64,000 nucleotides of DNA from Microbulbifer sp. TB1203 (lineage in GTDB: Bacteria > Pseudomonadota > Gammaproteobacteria > Pseudomonadales > Cellvibrionaceae). Position numbers and translations under genes: made by a program. The stretch covers positions 2,872,501 through 2,936,500 of the forward strand of contig NZ_CP116899.1 of assembly GCF_030997045.1 (NCBI RefSeq), written 5' to 3'. Shown here piece by piece: positions 18,443-27,567 of the stretch (its first letter is position 1; the number at the start of each line of letters is the position of its first letter). Under the pieces are notes generated by a model that was not told the DNA's origin, did no database searches, and saw only the letters and a list, made by a program, of their open reading frames with translations.

Positions 18443-19855
18443 ATGGCAAACCGCCAACCGCTGGCACTGGTCGTCGACGACGAGCCGGATATCTGCGAAC
18501 TGCTGACCCTGACCCTGCGGCGCATGGATGTGCACTGCCACACCGCCGCAACGCTCGCCGATGCGCAGCAATTGCTGCGCGACAACAACTATGATTTCTG
18601 CCTCACGGATATGCGCCTGCCGGATGGCAATGGCCTGCAACTGGTTCGGCATATACAGGAGGGAGATGGCGAATTGCCGATTGCCGTCATTACCGCCCAC
18701 GGCAATATGGAGTTGGCCATCCGGGCGCTGAAAATGGGCGCCTTCGATTTTGTCAGCAAGCCGGTAGACCTGGAGCGCCTGCGCGGCCTGGTACAGCTGG
18801 CACTGCGTGTCGGGCGCAAAATCCCCCAGCCACTGCAGGAAAGCGACTCCGCACAACTATTGCTCGGTGAATCGGACAATATGCAGCGCCTGTGCCGGCA
18901 GATCGCCAAGGTGGCCCGCAGCGATGCACCCGTCTACATCAGTGGGGAGTCCGGCTCCGGCAAGGAACTGGTGGCCCGCGCCATCCACGCCCAGGGCGCC
19001 CGCGCCGAGCAACCCTTCCTTCCCATCAACTGCGGGGCCATTCCCGCGGAACTGATGGAAAGCGAGTTCTTCGGCCACAAGAAAGGCAGTTTTACCGGAG
19101 CCCACAAAGACAAACCCGGCCTCTTCCAGAGCGCCACCGGCGGCACTCTGTTCCTGGATGAAGTGGCGGACCTGCCGCTGGACATGCAGGTCAAACTGCT
19201 GCGCGCCATCCAGGAAAAAAGCATCCGCCCCGTAGGGGCCAGCCAGGAAATTCCCATCGACGTGCGAATTCTAAGCGCGACCCACAAGGATCTGGCCAGG
19301 GAAGTTGCGGAGGGCCGTTTTCGCAGCGATCTCTACTACCGGATCAATGTAATTGAAATCTCCGTACCGCCGCTGCGCGAGCGAACCGGGGATATTCCGC
19401 TGCTCGCCGAAACCATCATGCAACGCATCGCTGATAATGCCGGCGTCACCCCGCCGCAGCTGTCCATTGAAGCGCTGGACGCGCTGAAAAACTACCCATT
19501 TCCCGGCAATGTGCGCCAGTTGGAAAACACCCTGGAGCGGGCCTTCACCCTCAGCGACCAGCGGATTATTCGCGCGGAGGACCTGTTGCTGGATCGGGAG
19601 CCCATTCCCCTGCCGACGCCGGAAGACTCCGTCGCAGAGGCGATTCCACAACATTCTACCACCATGGAACTCTACCCGGGTCAGTTCGACCCAAGCCACT
19701 ACCGGTCTCTGGACGAGTTTCTGCAAAATATCGAGCGGAGTGCGATCGAAGAAGCGCTGGCGGAGACCCGCTGGAACAGGACGGCCGCGGCGCAGAAGCT
19801 GGGGATTAGTTTTCGTTCGTTGCGGTATCGGTTGAAGAAGTTGGGATTGGAGTAG
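18443..19855 (+). CDS. pilR: Sigma-54 dependent response regulator PilR
   Basis: NtrC-family activator, partner of PilS; in Pseudomonas it turns on pilA and other genes with RpoN. 470 residues. The receiver domain has the acidic pair VVDDEPD and phosphoacceptor Asp56 in CLTDMRLPDG. The AAA+ domain has Walker A GESGSGKELVARAIH, the sigma-54 contact loop GSFTGAHKDKPG and Walker B GGTLFLDEVADLPL. The Fis-type helix-turn-helix closes the protein (NRTAAAQKLGISFRSLRYRL). The adjacent pilin operon on the opposite strand is a plausible target, but I found no clear -24/-12 promoter there. Confidence 0.95.
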   Translation: MANRQPLALVVDDEPDICELLTLTLRRMDVHCHTAATLADAQQLLRDNNYDFCLTDMRLPDGNGLQLVRHIQEGDGELPIAVITAHGNMELAIRALKMGAFDFVSKPVDLERLRGLVQLALRVGRKIPQPLQESDSAQLLLGESDNMQRLCRQIAKVARSDAPVYISGESGSGKELVARAIHAQGARAEQPFLPINCGAIPAELMESEFFGHKKGSFTGAHKDKPGLFQSATGGTLFLDEVADLPLDMQVKLLRAIQEKSIRPVGASQEIPIDVRILSATHKDLAREVAEGRFRSDLYYRINVIEISVPPLRERTGDIPLLAETIMQRIADNAGVTPPQLSIEALDALKNYPFPGNVRQLENTLERAFTLSDQRIIRAEDLLLDREPIPLPTPEDSVAEAIPQHSTTMELYPGQFDPSHYRSLDEFLQNIERSAIEEALAETRWNRTAAAQKLGISFRSLRYRLKKLGLE

Positions 19856-19870
19856 CCAGAAGAGCCCAGC

Positions 19871-19926
19871 TGTAGGAGCCTGCTTGCAGGCGAACAAGAA
19901 GGAGGCTCCGCGGTATTTGCTCCTGC
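19871..19926. repeat. REP-like palindrome, family B (TGTAGGAGCCTGCTTGCAGG type)
   Basis: TGTAGGAGCCTGCTTGCAGG at 19871-19890 and a loosely complementary GCTCCTGCA at 19919-19927 fill the convergent gap between pilR and pilE. Related half copies occur at 28109-28134, 39104-39125 and 58388-58457. Confidence 0.75.
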
Positions 19927-19977
19927 AAAATCTTTATTTCCGCCATCCATGGCAATCACAACCCGGCTCCTGCACGG

Positions 19978-20409
19978 CTACCAGCAATTACCTGAATCCG
20001 AGCCGGTGGCAGCCCTGACACCAGCTTGGTTCAGGGTAAAAGTGGTGCACTTGGCATCATTCGCCTGGGGGGTGCCCGCTACCGGGGTAGCAGTGAGAGT
20101 ATAGGTAGTAGCTGTTAAAACTCCAGAAACAGAGTAAAACCCTTCTGGCGAAGTTGAGGTAGTCGCATCCCCGTCTGTTATCAGCCCAGCAACACCGCAG
20201 CTGGCATGGTTATAGGCGCTGTAGGCGGTGAAACAGCGCTGTAGACGCTGCGCATAGTCATTCAGGGTCGCCTTGGCATCCGAGCGATTGCTCTTCCTTA
20301 CCGACTCCATGTAAGACGGATAGGCGATCGCCGAAATAATGCCGATGATCGCCACCACGATCATCAGTTCGATCAGGGTAAAGCCGGATTCTTTTCTAGT
20401 GTATTTCAT
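19978..20409 (-). CDS. pilE: Type IV pilin-like protein PilE
   Basis: Minor type IVa pilin thought to join the priming complex at the pilus tip. The ATG at 20409 follows TTGAGGTGATT. It gives a 143-residue prepilin with a short positively charged leader MKYTRKESG, the prepilin peptidase site G|FTLIELMIVVAIIGIISAIAYPSY with Glu5, and a C-terminal head. The head carries four cysteines (RCFTAY, HASCG, AKCTTF, NCW), enough for two disulfides. It is the last gene of the minus-strand pilin operon, 12 bases after pilY1. A GTG two codons upstream is possible but badly spaced. Confidence 0.9.
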   Translation of the reverse strand: MKYTRKESGFTLIELMIVVAIIGIISAIAYPSYMESVRKSNRSDAKATLNDYAQRLQRCFTAYSAYNHASCGVAGLITDGDATTSTSPEGFYSVSGVLTATTYTLTATPVAGTPQANDAKCTTFTLNQAGVRAATGSDSGNCW

Positions 20410-20421
20410 AATCACCTCAAT

Positions 20422-23400
20422 TTATTTCAACTGGCGCCAGGACATGCGGCCATCGACTCCCTTCGGCTTGTCGCCTGGTGGAGCTTCGAGGTTCCCCTTG
20501 ATGTCACTGGCAGGCCGGTATACCTTCTCCCCGGCCCGGATCACCTCCGAGTAACCGATAATTGCGTAATCCGATGCGGTACCTCCCTCGCCATAGATGG
20601 AATGGCCGCTGTACTGGTCCCCAACGGCAACCAGCTCCATTTCCCAACCGCTGCCACCGAAGGCGCAGGCGTTGCTGGAGGTAATCAATGTCGGGAAAAG
20701 AAGGCGATCATACAGCAACAGCGGTTTGCTGATCACTCGCTCGCCGGTGGGCGTCGCCACACCCTGGGGCAACAGATCCATATACCAGCCACGCTTGGCG
20801 GTGGCACCGCCCTCGGTGCTCCACCACTCAGTGGCATTGTTGGAAACCGCGCGCGTGCCATTGGTTTCGGTAATGACCTTTTCCAGTAGATAAGCGTCCC
20901 GCGCAGAGACATCGTCCTCAAGGTTGCTGTCCTCTATGGGCGACCCGGTATCCGCAATGGTGTAAACGCTCTGGATAACATCTCCCGCCTGATTGTCGCT
21001 ACCTGCGATATAACTGCCGGTGCCGAAATAAACCATGGTGGCCCCATTCAGTTTCGTGTTGAGCCCCAGTGTCGGCGCGGCAGTAATCGGCTGGGCATTA
21101 CCATTGCCATCTTCCGCCTTGAAAAGCGGAACTGGATCTCCGTTATTCATACCTCCTGCTCGATAAGCCACTTGCCAATCGCCATTATTGGCCTTATCAA
21201 ACTTCCACATATTGCCCAGTAGGTCTCCCGCATAGGCGGCAGTCACCTCTGCATCACTATTGACCATCAGTGAGGGGCCAGCGAGGCCATTGGAGCCGGA
21301 ACCATTGGTAGCAACAGCTAGAATATTAGCCGGGCTCGGATTATTCAAATCCACCATGATCAGCTTGGCTTGACCATTAGCGGAGTTATAACCGTTGCCA
21401 ATCACAATCTGCCACTTACCATCCACCGGCGCTATCTGGGGCTGTCCCATAATATTGCCGATATCATCATGGTCATCCCCATTCAATTCAAACAGCAGAT
21501 CGGGGCTTCCCGGGTCGGTCACATCCAGGGCAAACAGCCCCTTGGCACCCGCGCCGTAGGTACCCACCAACACATTGCGCCACTTGGTCACACTGTTGTG
21601 GGTAAAGTAGGCGTCTCCAACAAAGATTTTCCCATCCACACTGTACTTGTGGGGGTTTGAAGAAGGCGCGCCATAATTGGGCAGGGTCATATTCTTGAGC
21701 TTTTCAATGGCTACCGATGGAATATAAGCAAAAAGTTCCGCACCGGTATTCGCATTGAAGGCGTGCAACATGCCGTCGTTGGCGCCGACATAGAGCACTT
21801 CCTGGCGGTTTTTCTTGTGAGTGTTGTAGTAATGGGTATAGCGGCCCACGGTGGTAGTAACCCCACCTTCCTCAATAGAAATTTCATCTCCGCCCAGACC
21901 ATCCGGCAACCGATCGAAGTGATAGTCCCTGCGGCCCGCATAAGCGGGGTTGGAGTTGACGATATCCCCCAGTAGAGTGGATCGCTCGCGCATGCCGGCT
22001 ACATTTTGTCCTCGCACCCAATTGAGGCGATCCTGACCAATTGCCTCACCATCATCATCCGAAAGCAGCGCCTGGTCCGCCACACTCAGGTTGTCCCACT
22101 GGAAGCTGGCAAAGTCCTTGATACCATCGCCATCGCCATCGCTATAGGTATAAATAGTGCGTAGATCGTGCGAGGGGAAAATATTGTTATTCCGGGTGCT
22201 CCAGAAAGCCGTGGTCGCAAGGGAGCCATCCTTATGCAATTGAATCGCCTTGATCTCACCGCTCCAGTCGGCACTATCGAACAGCGCCTGATAGATATAG
22301 GTATCTGTACCCAGGCGGGTGGAGTTGGTGGCTACCGCGGAGGCGGAACCCAGATCGGACGCAACTTTGTCCAAGGCCGCCGCCAGCTTCGTTTCCAGTT
22401 CCGCGGGGTCTATGGCATAGAAATAGGTTTCCGGGTCTCCGGCCTGGATTTCACTTTCGCTAGGCTCCTGCCCATTTTCTTTCTCTCCGTATCCGCCCCA
22501 CTTTGCGGCATAGTAAAGGGGAGATTCCAACTGGGATGCACTCGAACTTCCTATTGGGTAATAGTGCCGGTTGAGATCGTTTTGCCCACAATACGCATTA
22601 TTGGGAAAAACCACGCAAGATATGCCATCAATAGCGTTATTTATCCCGGAATGCGCATGGTATCCATCATCTTGAGTGCCACTTAGCACATACCCGAATT
22701 CCAAAGGACGGCTAGAGGAGCCCTCCACCACTGTGGTAGAGATAGTGACTCCCAAAGAACTGACGTCGTAATCCAGCACCCCCCACATATCGGAGTCATA
22801 GTCCCCCCCTTGCTCGGCGGCCTCCCAGTTGATATACAACTTGCCGGAGTTCACCCCAGCCTCTGAGGTCTGTGGAACTATTTTAAAATCAACGATCGCG
22901 CAGTTGCCTTCACGTACTCCGTCATTATCTGTTTTTTTGTTCTGGCATGCGGGCAGAATATTGACTACCTTACCGCTGCCGCCTGGCACCTTAACGGTGA
23001 CTGACGGCGTGGCCGACGCCAAAGCAATCCCATAGGTCCGCACCTTCTGTACACCAGTCAGCGTTGAATTGATATCGTTGCTACGGGCGTAATAGGCCAA
23101 GCCGGCAATATCATAGGTGCCTTTCAAACGGGGAGCATCCGGACAGGTACCTTGCACATCAGAAAGGGCCGTTACCGTCTTGGGAGTACACAATTCATCA
23201 TCACTATCGCCACCACTTTCTCCTACAAAGTAGGGTTTTCCGTGGATCTGCTCTGCCGTTCCGACATTATTGGTCCAAGTATCTATATTCGCCCCAATAT
23301 CACCTCCGTTCAAGGCATCACCGTCATAGGAACTGGTGGATGCGTTAAATTGCAGCACATTGACCGGAGCACAGTAGTTTTCCGTGCTGAGTGGTGCAGT

Positions 23401-24708
23401 CCAGCTGGCCTCACTCAAACCGGGAATATACTGGGAATCGTCAGCACTGTATGCGGGGCTCTTTCCTGCCAAGTAACGCAGTGACTCCAGGTATATCTCC
23501 GACTGGGGATTTCCCCAGTTGCTACATATACCATCTTCAATGCCAGTCAAGCCAAACGGGCAACTTTCATTCACATGGTCGTATAAGCCATCGCTATAGT
23601 CATACCCATGAATGCGCAGGCGATTCAGTGTGCTCAGAATGCCATTGACATTACTAATAAAGGTTCCGTTGGTTTCCACATTGATCTCATCCGTCAGATC
23701 GCCGACATTTTTGCGCAACACCCCACCGGAGGTATTTTTCTTGTAAGAACCAGTCATTAAACCGAAATAGATTTCGCCGTTCTCTCCGTATTTCTGCAGC
23801 AAGCCGGCAGGCTTGACGCTGCCGCTGGGGTAACTCCTGCAGTTTTCTTCCAGCAGACCGGAAGCGCAGGCCTTTACCCGAACATTGTAATCGCCGGCCC
23901 CCAGCTTATCGCTGTCAAAAACAGGACTGCTTGAATGGGCATTAATTTCAGTCTTTGCAGTATCATTGGCATTACTGCCCAGCCCCCAACGGCACTGCCA
24001 GCGCTCATTGCTAGCCCAGAGAGAGTAATTCCCGCGGGCCACGCGCATCAGCGGGGGATGGGAACTGGTGTCGACACTCTGAGAAAACCCGGACCCCTCC
24101 GTGGTATTGCATATCGTTAGGCCGTCATTCTTCTTGTTGCCAAATCCATCAGGGCGGGAAAATGGAGTCAGGATGGGAATGTCTGTCCCATCATAGTATT
24201 TGGCAAAGGAATGGGCATCATTGGGCAAAAGAGCACGTTCCAATACCGTAGCGCTATCACTGTCGGTCGAGCGATAACCGCCATACAAAATCTTGCGCAC
24301 CACATCCACGCGGGTCATGGTCGCCCAGTTCAGGAAATTGCCGCTCCATTCGCCACTATTGCCACCGCCATTGCAATACCGATCATTAACTTTGCGACTG
24401 GGTTCGAAACGATTATTCTGATACTTATAACATTTGTCGCTATCGAAGTAGCCGTAATACTTGTGGCCATGCACATAAGTGGTATCCGGCACTCCATCTT
24501 TCGTCAGATCGGAATAGTCGTCATAGGCCTTGAAGTACAACTGGTGATCATTGGACATATTCAACATGACCACCGGGCGCACCGGCTGCGACAGAAACAG
24601 GGGGGTTTGAGCCAATTCCAATGACATGGCGCTGTGCGCCACACCAAGCCCCAGCAGAGCGCCAATCAGGCTTGTGTAAAGTTTTTTCCCGGAAGCTAGA
24701 AAAGACAT
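20422..24708 (-). CDS. pilY1: Type IV pilus tip adhesin and assembly factor PilY1
   Basis: Large secreted protein needed for pilus extension and surface sensing, carried at the pilus tip. 1428 residues. A signal peptide (SLIGALLGLGVAHSAMS region) is followed by a variable N-terminal half of the von Willebrand A-like/adhesin type, starting YDDYSDLTKDGVPDTTY. The conserved C-terminal beta-propeller begins near residue 900 (RQEVLYVGANDGMLHAFNA). The calcium loop DGDGDGIKD places Asp at 857, 859, 861 and 865, almost the position of the essential site in P. aeruginosa PilY1. The gene is clearly AT-richer than its surroundings, about half GC. It sits between pilX (20 bases) and pilE (12 bases). Confidence 0.94.
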   Translation of the reverse strand: MSFLASGKKLYTSLIGALLGLGVAHSAMSLELAQTPLFLSQPVRPVVMLNMSNDHQLYFKAYDDYSDLTKDGVPDTTYVHGHKYYGYFDSDKCYKYQNNRFEPSRKVNDRYCNGGGNSGEWSGNFLNWATMTRVDVVRKILYGGYRSTDSDSATVLERALLPNDAHSFAKYYDGTDIPILTPFSRPDGFGNKKNDGLTICNTTEGSGFSQSVDTSSHPPLMRVARGNYSLWASNERWQCRWGLGSNANDTAKTEINAHSSSPVFDSDKLGAGDYNVRVKACASGLLEENCRSYPSGSVKPAGLLQKYGENGEIYFGLMTGSYKKNTSGGVLRKNVGDLTDEINVETNGTFISNVNGILSTLNRLRIHGYDYSDGLYDHVNESCPFGLTGIEDGICSNWGNPQSEIYLESLRYLAGKSPAYSADDSQYIPGLSEASWTAPLSTENYCAPVNVLQFNASTSSYDGDALNGGDIGANIDTWTNNVGTAEQIHGKPYFVGESGGDSDDELCTPKTVTALSDVQGTCPDAPRLKGTYDIAGLAYYARSNDINSTLTGVQKVRTYGIALASATPSVTVKVPGGSGKVVNILPACQNKKTDNDGVREGNCAIVDFKIVPQTSEAGVNSGKLYINWEAAEQGGDYDSDMWGVLDYDVSSLGVTISTTVVEGSSSRPLEFGYVLSGTQDDGYHAHSGINNAIDGISCVVFPNNAYCGQNDLNRHYYPIGSSSASQLESPLYYAAKWGGYGEKENGQEPSESEIQAGDPETYFYAIDPAELETKLAAALDKVASDLGSASAVATNSTRLGTDTYIYQALFDSADWSGEIKAIQLHKDGSLATTAFWSTRNNNIFPSHDLRTIYTYSDGDGDGIKDFASFQWDNLSVADQALLSDDDGEAIGQDRLNWVRGQNVAGMRERSTLLGDIVNSNPAYAGRRDYHFDRLPDGLGGDEISIEEGGVTTTVGRYTHYYNTHKKNRQEVLYVGANDGMLHAFNANTGAELFAYIPSVAIEKLKNMTLPNYGAPSSNPHKYSVDGKIFVGDAYFTHNSVTKWRNVLVGTYGAGAKGLFALDVTDPGSPDLLFELNGDDHDDIGNIMGQPQIAPVDGKWQIVIGNGYNSANGQAKLIMVDLNNPSPANILAVATNGSGSNGLAGPSLMVNSDAEVTAAYAGDLLGNMWKFDKANNGDWQVAYRAGGMNNGDPVPLFKAEDGNGNAQPITAAPTLGLNTKLNGATMVYFGTGSYIAGSDNQAGDVIQSVYTIADTGSPIEDSNLEDDVSARDAYLLEKVITETNGTRAVSNNATEWWSTEGGATAKRGWYMDLLPQGVATPTGERVISKPLLLYDRLLFPTLITSSNACAFGGSGWEMELVAVGDQYSGHSIYGEGGTASDYAIIGYSEVIRAGEKVYRPASDIKGNLEAPPGDKPKGVDGRMSWRQLK

Positions 24709-24727
24709 TATTGAATTCCTGGTTTTT

Positions 24728-25264
24728 TTAGCGCTTATAAGTGGATTGAACTATCACTTCAGAGTTAGATGTACCACCAACACCGCGGCTTGTTATCCGG
24801 TAGTAGACGACATCTTCTGTTTTAAGTATGTTCAACCAATCAACGGCACCGCCATCGGCGCCGCTGCTGGCCAGAGTGCTGGTGACTTCCTCGATCACGA
24901 AAACCGGCTGACTCTCAACCTGACCCAGACCCATGCTGGTTGCGGCAGACCTATTAGCCCAATCGTACCCATCCCAGAAGCCCGTTCTTCGGCTTCCAGT
25001 CAGATTCTTTACATAGCCGGTGGTAGTGCTGCCATTTTGGAACCCCGGCAGGGCGGCACCGTTCAACACTTGCTCCCCTGCGCGCAGCCCCGCTTCCGCG
25101 GCCTGGAATGCCAGATTGCGATCTCGCATATTGCCCGCCATCAATTCCTGCATGCCACTGCCGCGCACGGCGGCAAGGGCTATAACTGTCATCAATAGCA
25201 GCATGATCAACCCAACCAACAGTGTCGCGCCGCGCTGGGAAGATAATCTCGCTCGTGTACTCAT
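24728..25264 (-). CDS. pilX: Type IV pilus minor pilin PilX
   Basis: Minor pilin that works with PilV, PilW and PilY1 to start pilus assembly. 178 residues. The leader STRARLSSQRG ends at the cleavage glycine, followed by ATLLVGLIMLLLMTVIALAA as the hydrophobic helix. As in other PilX proteins the canonical Glu5 is absent from this segment. The region after it (GMQELMAGNMRDRNLAFQA, then AEAGLRAGEQVL) is the conserved PilX_N signature. It starts 20 bases after the pilW stop. Confidence 0.92.
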   Translation of the reverse strand: MSTRARLSSQRGATLLVGLIMLLLMTVIALAAVRGSGMQELMAGNMRDRNLAFQAAEAGLRAGEQVLNGAALPGFQNGSTTTGYVKNLTGSRRTGFWDGYDWANRSAATSMGLGQVESQPVFVIEEVTSTLASSGADGGAVDWLNILKTEDVVYYRITSRGVGGTSNSEVIVQSTYKR

Positions 25265-25284
25265 ACCTAAAACTCCTTACGCGT

Positions 25285-26355
25285 TCAGGGCAGGCGGCTT
25301 CGAATGCCGATGGTATTGACAAAAACCTGTCGCAGACGGCGATCAGTCGCCGGTGTTGAGGCAGCGCCAGTCGGGAATGTGTATGACTGCGATTCAGCCA
25401 ATACATTATCTTCCGAGCTCTGTACCAGGAGTTCCACTCGCGCACTCAGAACAAGCTCCCAATCCGACACATTGTCGGCATCGACATAGTTGTTCGGCAC
25501 TCCATCATCGTTAGAGTCCAGCCCATAGAATATCTGCATATCTTCAACGCCTGTTAGAAGTTCCTCCTCAGGTGCGTTCCCAACTTTCTGATATAGAGAG
25601 GGTCTGTCCGCGCCGTTATTGGCAACGTAGTAAAAAGTGGTTGTCATCTTGATCACTTCTGACTCTGGCCCAAATCTGACCATGGCGCCAGACGATCCAC
25701 CCCAGGAAGAAAAGTCGTTGCCTGGATTATCTGTATTTTGGGCGTGCACCACATTCACACTGGCAGTAGTGCCGCCCCCCCCAGCAGTCTCCTGAAGTTC
25801 CGTAGCCTGAAATACCATAGCTCTCGCGCAGTTGGAAATAACCAATATATCTTCTTCACACAGGCCGCTGAGCATATCGCTGGTACCACCCCCAGAATCC
25901 CGGCAGGCATCCGCCACCTTCCCGGTATAATCCACATTCAGCTGTGCGCCGTTATTGTTGCTGATCACGCCTACCCCACTGCCATTGGCACTCCTGACAA
26001 CAACCATATCTGTTCCTTCAAGCGCGTCCGGATAGCCCGTCTGCTGCGCGTCGGGGTAATCATCAATGCCCTCGATAGCCGCACCAAAGTCGAAAGCCGG
26101 AGAAGTTGTCGGTTTAAGAGCGCTTTCATAATTCAGATTGCGACTCATACACCCCATATATCCCGCCATGCGAATATCCTGCCCCAGAAACTCCATGGCC
26201 AAGCGCCCGGTTTCCTGCACTCGAGAAATCGCCTGCTGGGTGGTGAAGGTGGCGCGACTGGAGAGGAACAGTTGCACCACGCCGGTCATCAATATCAGGC
26301 CTATCGTAATGGCCACCATCAATTCTACGAGCGATACACCCCGTTGCTTGCGCAT
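25285..26355 (-). CDS. pilW: Type IV pilus minor pilin PilW
   Basis: Large minor pilin of the priming complex. 356 residues. The prepilin leader MRKQRG is followed by VSLVELMVAITIGLILMTGV with Glu5, then VQLFLSSRATFTTQQAISRV and GRLAMEFLGQDIRMAGYMGC, the typical PilW stretch. The remaining 280 residues form a variable head rich in Gly, Asn and Asp. It lies 18 bases after pilV. Together with pilX and pilY1 it belongs to the AT-richer part of the operon. Confidence 0.92.
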   Translation of the reverse strand: MRKQRGVSLVELMVAITIGLILMTGVVQLFLSSRATFTTQQAISRVQETGRLAMEFLGQDIRMAGYMGCMSRNLNYESALKPTTSPAFDFGAAIEGIDDYPDAQQTGYPDALEGTDMVVVRSANGSGVGVISNNNGAQLNVDYTGKVADACRDSGGGTSDMLSGLCEEDILVISNCARAMVFQATELQETAGGGGTTASVNVVHAQNTDNPGNDFSSWGGSSGAMVRFGPESEVIKMTTTFYYVANNGADRPSLYQKVGNAPEEELLTGVEDMQIFYGLDSNDDGVPNNYVDADNVSDWELVLSARVELLVQSSEDNVLAESQSYTFPTGAASTPATDRRLRQVFVNTIGIRSRLP

Positions 26356-26373
26356 ATCCGCTAACCCTTAAAA

Positions 26374-26820
26374 TTAAATTCTTGTTGTGTATTGAAAGCT
26401 GCTGAGGCTGTTATCTACCCGGCCATTACCATCGGCCACGCCGGTGGCATCTTTCTCGGACCACTGGATGGTCACGGTGCAGATGCCAGTGTTGTTGCAG
26501 GTGATGCCGCCGGTACCATTGGGGAGGGCATTGCTCAGATTGGTGCGCCACGCGCTCAGATCCTGGTCGGCAACGGATGTGCCTGTCACGGTGGCGTCCA
26601 CCGTCAGGTTATAGCCGGCAAGATTGCCTCGGTTGATACGCGCTCTATCCAGCAGGTCGGACGCGAGAATATTCGCCTGGGAACGCAAATAGGCACTGTG
26701 GTTGTACTGCAGGGATTTGTTCTGCAGGGCGGCGAGGCCCAATAGCGAAGTGGAGAGGATAAGCACGGTGACCATCACTTCGATCAGTGTTGCGCCCCGC
26801 TGGCTGTGATTTGTCTGCAT
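26374..26820 (-). CDS. pilV: Type IV pilus minor pilin PilV
   Basis: Minor pilin of the assembly-initiating set. 148 residues. Leader MQTNHSQRG, then ATLIEVMVTVLILSTSLLGL with Glu5, and the PilV-type continuation AALQNKSLQYNHSAYLRSQA with ILASDLLDRARINR. One cysteine pair (ITCNNTGICTV) could stabilise the head. Ten bases separate it from the upstream pseudopilin gene. Confidence 0.91.
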   Translation of the reverse strand: MQTNHSQRGATLIEVMVTVLILSTSLLGLAALQNKSLQYNHSAYLRSQANILASDLLDRARINRGNLAGYNLTVDATVTGTSVADQDLSAWRTNLSNALPNGTGGITCNNTGICTVTIQWSEKDATGVADGNGRVDNSLSSFQYTTRI

Positions 26821-26830
26821 TTCGTTCTCC

Positions 26831-27382
26831 CTACTGGCAGTCGGAGCGAGAGCTGTTGATCAGGCCCGCCAGGCCGACGGTGATGGTGCGGGCGGCGTTG
26901 CTGCCGCAGCCGGTGACGCTGGAGGTGATGGTTACGTCGCCGGCGCCGGCGGTACGCGGCCGGGTGCCGAGGCGGGTAAAGCGGATGAAACCGGGGGTAA
27001 CGGTAATCACCGCATTGCCATTGGGCGCCTCCCAGGCGCGCAATGGATTGCCATCGGGGTTGGGGGCCGCGGCACCGCTGGCGTTGTCGGCAACCACAAT
27101 CCAACCCTGGGTCCAGTTGCCGCCACAGGTGGTGCCATCGCTGCTGGCACAGATGGAAACATTGTCCCCGCGCTTGACCGCTTCCGCCCGCGCGAAGTTG
27201 ATGGCCGTTACCAGCTCTTCCCCCAGCGCCACGGACTGGTTGTTGTGGATCATGGTGGTAAAGCTGGGGGCTGCGATGGTGACGACAATGGCGAGCACCG
27301 CGATGGTTACCATCAGTTCGATCAGGGTAAAGCCCCCCTGCCCTTGCAGTACCTGTGGTTTTTGTCCCATAAGACAGCTCAT
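26831..27382 (-). CDS. fimU: GspH/FimT family minor pseudopilin (FimU-like)
   Basis: First gene of the minus-strand minor pilin operon. 183 residues: leader ending QGQGG, then FTLIELMVTIAVLAIVVTIA with Glu5, and the GspH-type segment NNQSVALGEELVTAINFARA followed by EAVKRGDNVSICASSDG. Position before pilV matches FimU in P. aeruginosa, but FimT and FimU are hard to tell apart by eye. Two ATG codons compete (27382 and 27370) and neither has a strong ribosome site; I kept the upstream one. The gap 27383-27567 to the divergent gene must contain both promoters. Confidence 0.85.
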   Translation of the reverse strand: MSCLMGQKPQVLQGQGGFTLIELMVTIAVLAIVVTIAAPSFTTMIHNNQSVALGEELVTAINFARAEAVKRGDNVSICASSDGTTCGGNWTQGWIVVADNASGAAAPNPDGNPLRAWEAPNGNAVITVTPGFIRFTRLGTRPRTAGAGDVTITSSVTGCGSNAARTITVGLAGLINSSRSDCQ

Positions 27383-27567
27383 TTTTGCTTAATTACTAAT
27401 CAAATTTGTACGGTCATGGCTGGATGCCCGCGCAACGGTGGCGTTATAGTCCCCGAAACCTATCAGAGCTTTATCAGGCGAACTACGGAGATCCGACAGG
27501 CGGCTACATAACAGGATCAAACGGAAACCAAACTGAGACATAAGTCAAAAAGCCCAGGAGGGACGAG

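Noticed and set aside
27383..27567. Sigma-54 -24/-12 promoter for the pilin operon under PilR
   Set aside because: No TGGCAC-N5-TTGC match of acceptable quality on either strand by eye.
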